A stretch of 64,000 bases of DNA from Metallyticus violacea (taxonomy: Eukaryota > Arthropoda > Insecta > Mantodea > Metallyticidae): positions 155,803,501-155,867,500 of the forward strand of contig CM060833.1 in NCBI GenBank assembly GCA_030762175.1. Direction: 5' to 3'. Shown here one piece after another: positions 53,501-59,500 of the stretch (its first letter is position 1; every line of letters begins with the position of its first letter). The notes under the pieces are model-generated. The model did no database searches, was not told the origin of the DNA, and saw only the letters and a program-made list of their open reading frames with translations. The position numbers and the translations under genes are program-made.

Positions 53501-56500
53501 AGCTATAAGCATGCGCAGAACTTGCCTTTTTCTGTATTTCACACACTCCAGATGAGCGTGCAATTAGCTGCGTGTGTTGACTTTAAGAATTCTTTGCTAC
53601 AATAATGATTGATTTCATTATTAGCATTTTAACTATTAATCCCCGTTATTAATGCATTATATGTGCGTGTCAGAGACTTTCTTAGCCAAGACTATGTGAA
53701 TCCTGCATTCTCTTAATCTGTTACATCTATTTCTGCACACCGTTACTCCAGTTTACTTGCTTCCCATCTTAAAAATCCATCCGTTCATCATAATTTACGT
53801 ACCAGGTCTGATAAGAATAATAAATGCTTATAGCTTACCAAAGGACATCTCTGTATTTTTCATCCTACACTTTTCTGTAATAAAGTGAATCTGATGAATG
53901 GAGTTAGGGTTTGTCAAACAACATGCATACTTTAGAGCAAAATTTAATTAATTGTTCTGTAATTCGTCAATTAGTTACTATTTTATAATAACTTTCTTCC
54001 ACTCAACCAAATTTAAACAAATATCTGCATACAATGGCAAAGTGCATTTCAAAATTCAGGTTATAACTATTTACAATGTTGAATCTTGCACACTAATGCA
54101 AACAAATGTATGCCACAATTAAGTTTCATATGAAAACACATAAGATATAATGGTATTTGAAGGTTTTATTATTTTTACTGTCATAAAAAATAAACTCTTT
54201 AACAGTCACATGATTTAAACCAATTGTAAAGTATTTTCATACTTACTAGTAATTCTATATTCTTCTGTAAAACTTCTATGGATTCTTTGGTTTATAAAAA
54301 TTAGCGTCGCGAAAGATTCTACAGTAAAAACGGTTATCGAGGGCGAATCTTTCCCTCAAGGAAAAAAATTACGCTTGCTTTAAACGCGTTGAGAATAAAA
54401 CTAATAAGAAACCAAATAGACTAATTTGCGTAGAAAAATAAAAATATGTAATATGTTTCTTTCCACCGTCCTCCCTAACAGGTTTTCCTCAGTCCTTATA
54501 ATTCCCCTAAGGAGGGGGGGCGGCTACGGTCGTTGCTCTCAGATGCTCCTAGCGCGGACTCTGCGGACCCTGAGTACCCGTGGTACTTCTGACGTTACTA
54601 GAAGGAGCCGGGCCGGACTTGAAACGAGCATCTCCCGCAAGGGAGTTGTCCGGATTGGGTTGAACTCGGCTTGGCAGTGGTCCCGGAACTCACGGGAAAT
54701 TGAGTACCCACGACGGCAGCGTGTCCCAGGGGAGTGCTGAAGGCGTGTACCCTAGGGTCAGGTTTTCCTGAATCGCTGTCGTTTGTGGGGAGGGTGGTGG
54801 CTACCTTAATGCTGGGGTGACTCACCTCTATAACACGAGTAGGTCCTGCTAGATGAGACCTCTCCACCAATAAGAATCTGGTAGCTAAGGCAACTTAGCG
54901 CGTCTGGGCGTCGCAAACGTCTACAGCCGAACGACGGGTCGGAATAGCTTTTAGGTGCCGTCCTAATGTAAAAACCTACGGGATGCCCAGACCTCTGTGA
55001 AAAAAATTGAACACCACAACATCCCCTGGTAATGGAAGGGATCCCCTTATAAATACTCATAACTGGCAAATGCCGGGGAGGTACCCTAAACTTAGGCCTG
55101 GAACATTTCCTTCCTTAAAAAAAAACCTTTCCCAATATATCATTTCATCTCATGTATCATCAGTGTCTATCGCATGTGGTGCTTCAATAGTAAAAAGGGG
55201 CGTTAAACACCACTCAAAAAAAAAAAATCGTCTTCAGTAAACGTGAGGAAGAGGACCGTTACCAATTATTATCTTTCATATTATTAATGTTAAGATATAA
55301 AGAAACCCTTCAATAATGTGTACTTGTATGTTAAACAATAAGCGGAACTTTGAAATTCATTTTTCAGTAACGGAATGGGGATAGACGGATAGTCCAAGGC
55401 GGAGGAATGAATTTTTGGTATTTGAGCCTTGTTCCCGGCTAGCCCTTTGTGTTTACGCCCCCAATGGGAACATCTCAGGGGGAAAAGAATGTGATGAGGG
55501 AGACACTGAGCGACCTGGAGCTATAGGCGGTGACTGCGCGGACGCAGATTGGGGCCCTAACATATTTTCCAGACAGAGCATCCCGACGCCGGTGGAGAAC
55601 CCCGCTCTCAATTGCGCAAACCCATGAGATGACCCGCTTCCATTCTAGACACCCCCTTGATACCAAATTATGTTAACAGATTATATAATTCGTATTTCTG
55701 TCGGAAAATAAAAATGCTATTTATATACTAGTTTCCTGTGACTATATTACATTGCCGCAAAACTTGCAAATTTATTCAATACTTTTCTTAAAATTCTATC
55801 TAATATACATAATGACTTAGTGCATATATTTTCTAGGATGGACTCTATCAATATCCCAAAGCTGATGCAAAATTGAGAGACAAGATTAAAGTTCCAGCAG
55901 CTCAGTAGCAGAAAATCTCTTCCCAAACGCAAGAATGAGACTGAACCGGTACCAGACCTCCAAAAACTAAAATGATTAATAGTTTAAATTCTCACCATAA
56001 GAGGAAAAGGGATGGTGGAATGGCTACGAGTGAAACATTCAAAATTGGACGTGGGCTTCAAGAGGTCTCGAGACTGAAACCTTTACCATCTTACGGAAAA
56101 CAAACTTCAGCGGAATATTGTTGCATTTTTCTGATCGAAGGTTTATTGCTTTTGGTGTTAACTATTCTTCAACACATGTTTTGCAACCGTGAGCTTGAGA
56201 AGATGAAAACTGGAAAGCACAGTGAAAATGATGAAGGTAAAAAATATGGATGCTTTGGAAATATGAACAAAGTAATGGATGATTATGAAGAAAGTGTAGA
56301 AAACGTCAGTGAAGAACAAAAAGAAGAAACTGAAAGCTGCTTAGGAGCTCCCAATGTAATTTCTGTTTCAAAAAAGGATGTAGAGGATTCATTAGGAATT
56401 TCTGATATAAAGATGACACAAAATTTGGAAGACATGTCCAGTTCTAATAATGTCGAGCTCGAATCTTCAAACTTCATTACCGAGTCGGCTGTCTCTGAAC

Positions 56501-59500
56501 TTCTATATCTAACGAACCTCATCTCAGACTCTAGCAGAATAGTTTTCTCTGTTAACCAAAAACCTTTAACTGAGGAGGACCTGAAAACACAAGCCGACCA
56601 AGAGATTCAAGACTCGTTTGCACAAGGCACATCTTCTGCAGCTGCCCATTGTAGTACATCGGGCGCAAATGCTGCCCAGTGCTTTAATTTCGTTGAGTCG
56701 ACAAAGACCAGCATTAGATCTTCAACAGAATCGTTTGGTTACAAAATTAAACATCCATATCGTGTCACTAGCATACCACCGTGCTCTAGTATTAAAGAAA
56801 ATGAAGTAAGCGAAAAACATAATTGTGTCTCCGTTGCACATGCTCAGTCTGGAAACACAGAAAGCAACCAGTGGCATCGGGACTTTTCTGCGAATGCTGA
56901 CAACCTCTGTTCGGGTGCTGGGTCGCATAAAACAGCTGATGTCTGTTACTGGCAGCAGCCAGACGCTAATCCTGTAGCATCTATAACAGTAAACGCAGCG
57001 TTGGAGGAAAGACTACAGAAAATATTCCACTGTACAATTCCGACTGCAAAATCTAAAGTGGCGACCTCTAAAAGTAAAACCAATCCCTTGTCGCAATTTT
57101 CAAACACCCTGTCAAACGATTCTGATAAGCCTATTCGAAATAAACTGAACTGGAATAAGGAAGTATGTCCTTCTAGCAATGAACAATTAAAGGACTTACT
57201 GAGATATCCGAAAAGAGATAACAGCGTGGAAGAGCTTGGAGAGTTTAATGGCAATTTAAAAGTGAACACTCTTTTGGAAAGTGATGATAATATGGCTACA
57301 GTAGAAGAAAATGATTTTATTTCTGTGAAAGATCCGCAATCTAGGGAAAGGGAAGACGCGATGAAAATATGTAATTATAACTCCAACAAAAATTTAAGAG
57401 GTTTATTGTGTGTATTTGAGGATGACTTAAAGAGTCAGTCTAATAAGCAGCACTTGGAATGGGTCACTACAAATGAAGAGTTTAATAAATTGCTTGATAA
57501 AAGCTGTAACGTCTCCATGAAACCCAAAGTTGTTCCTCATGCAGAAGTAGATTCCAGATTTGTTTGCTTTGAAAATACACAAACGGGGTATGATGCCATG
57601 CAATTAAAAGATGAAAATATTTTTCATTTTAACTCTGCAGCCTTCGAAAATGAAGTTGAAAACCGAAAATGGCGAACAAACAATAAAGCAGGCGAACTTC
57701 AGAGCAATTTAGAATATGATAATATCCTATTAGAAGGTAAACAAAAAGAAAACAAAACGCAAAGGGATTTGTTGATTCAGAAACAAAATAACTTGGAAGG
57801 AAACAGTGGTAAAATTATTTGCCGCAGTTTGGAGAGTGAAGCAATGGGAGATCAAGAGAAAGCAAGCGATTCAGATACGGATCCGAATAAGGGAAAGTCG
57901 CCAACAAGCTCACAGAACGAGGGACAAAGTGAACAAGATACATCGAGAGGCAGTAAAGGGGAAAGTATAGAACCCGACTCAGAGGAAAATAAGGAAGAAA
58001 GTGAACAAACTGAAAGTACAAGGGAGGAAGGAGAGGAAGGAAACAATCAAGATGGTGAATCGGAGGAAAGTTCTTCCAGTGAGGAAGGCTCAGAGGAAGA
58101 GAACGGCAACGAAGGTGACTTTGTGTTAGTGATGTTGCGTTTAACACTTGGGCCTTCTATCGACGAAGCCATCTTGGATACAGTAGAGGTGCTTAAACAA
58201 TACGCGAAACTCATTACCTCGGGAAGCGCTGTGGAAGATGACGAGGAGGCTGGAAAAAAAGGTTCAAAGGGGGAAGGAGGAGAAGAAGAAAGCGAAGAAC
58301 CCAAGGGAAGTGCAGAACACGATAAAAAGGATGAAGAACTGGAAGATGAAGAAAAGGGGGAAGAAGAAGATGAAAGCGAAGAACCCAAGGGAAGTGCAGA
58401 AGAAGATGAAGATAAGGGAAATGCTGAGGTCAAGACAGAAGAGTCTGTAAAGCAAGAAGATGAGGGGAAAGAGGGTGTAGAAGTAAAAAGTGAGCCCGAA
58501 GATCAGGAAAATGAAGAATCTGAAGCTACTTTAACCGAAGATAAAGAGGAGAAAAATGAAGATTCAGAAAATGTTGATGCAAGTGATGAAGACACTGACG
58601 AAAGCGAAGTTGCAACTCAAGACTATGAGAAATAGTGAAATGAGTGCTTGGAGGAAATCCATAGTACAGCATTTGTCTAAACATTATAATAGACTGTAAA
58701 AACTCATAACTCTTTCATCTGTGCTAATTTGTAAGTTATATTAATTATTTTCTTCAGAAAACAAAATAATAAATTGAAACTTTGTGCAGTTCTTTTGTTC
58801 TTTTTTGTCGTTCCTGAGGCAAATAATGATAAAACAAAAATTAATGAGAAAAACAAAAGTATATTTTCCTTTCATGATTCTTTTCCATAAATATTTTTAA
58901 GCATTTGTACTGAACAGATACTGCCACTTTGAAATTTCTAGCTTCCTTCGAGAGGCTTAGTATTTCACATTTCCAAATGCTTCGGAGATCCATTTCTAAA
59001 TAACTCGGGTCTATTAATTAGTTATACAGTTTACTTATTTACTTTGATCGTCAAAACATTCATAAGCAGTTTTTTTTTGTAATAGTTGACTTTTAGTGGG
59101 CAGGTTAAATCAAGAAACTTATGTTTTTAATAAACAAGCACTGTTTTTTAGAAATGCATAATGTCTACGCAGTACTTAAGTACTCTCATTTGTAAAATAC
59201 TGTGGTTTAAGCGATACTTGCGGAGTAGTTTGTAGTAAACACATTTTACATATGTACTCAGTGAGTCGGGAAAAGGAACAGTTTTATTAATATCTGCAAA
59301 TAATTTAGTAATATTTAATTATTCTACGAAGTGTAATAAGTGAAAAATCCTATAATATTTTACCTATAGATTATGATATGTAAAACGAGTCAGTGCGAAA
59401 TTCACCACAGTAAATGGACATCATAATGATCGATGCGACCTCACAACATGATGAGTTAACATCTGATACAGAATGTAAAATTTATTTATTTAGCTATAAG

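Noticed and set aside
54426..55240. Three open frames of 77-104 codons in the GC-rich insertion
   Set aside because: GC-rich DNA has fewer stops; frames cross the insertion boundaries and show no protein motif.
57815..58455. Several Ser/Leu/Phe-rich antisense and alternate-frame ORFs under the nested gene tail
   Set aside because: By-products of GAA/GAG-rich coding sequence on the plus strand; antisense of Glu-rich DNA is always open and Ser/Phe-rich.
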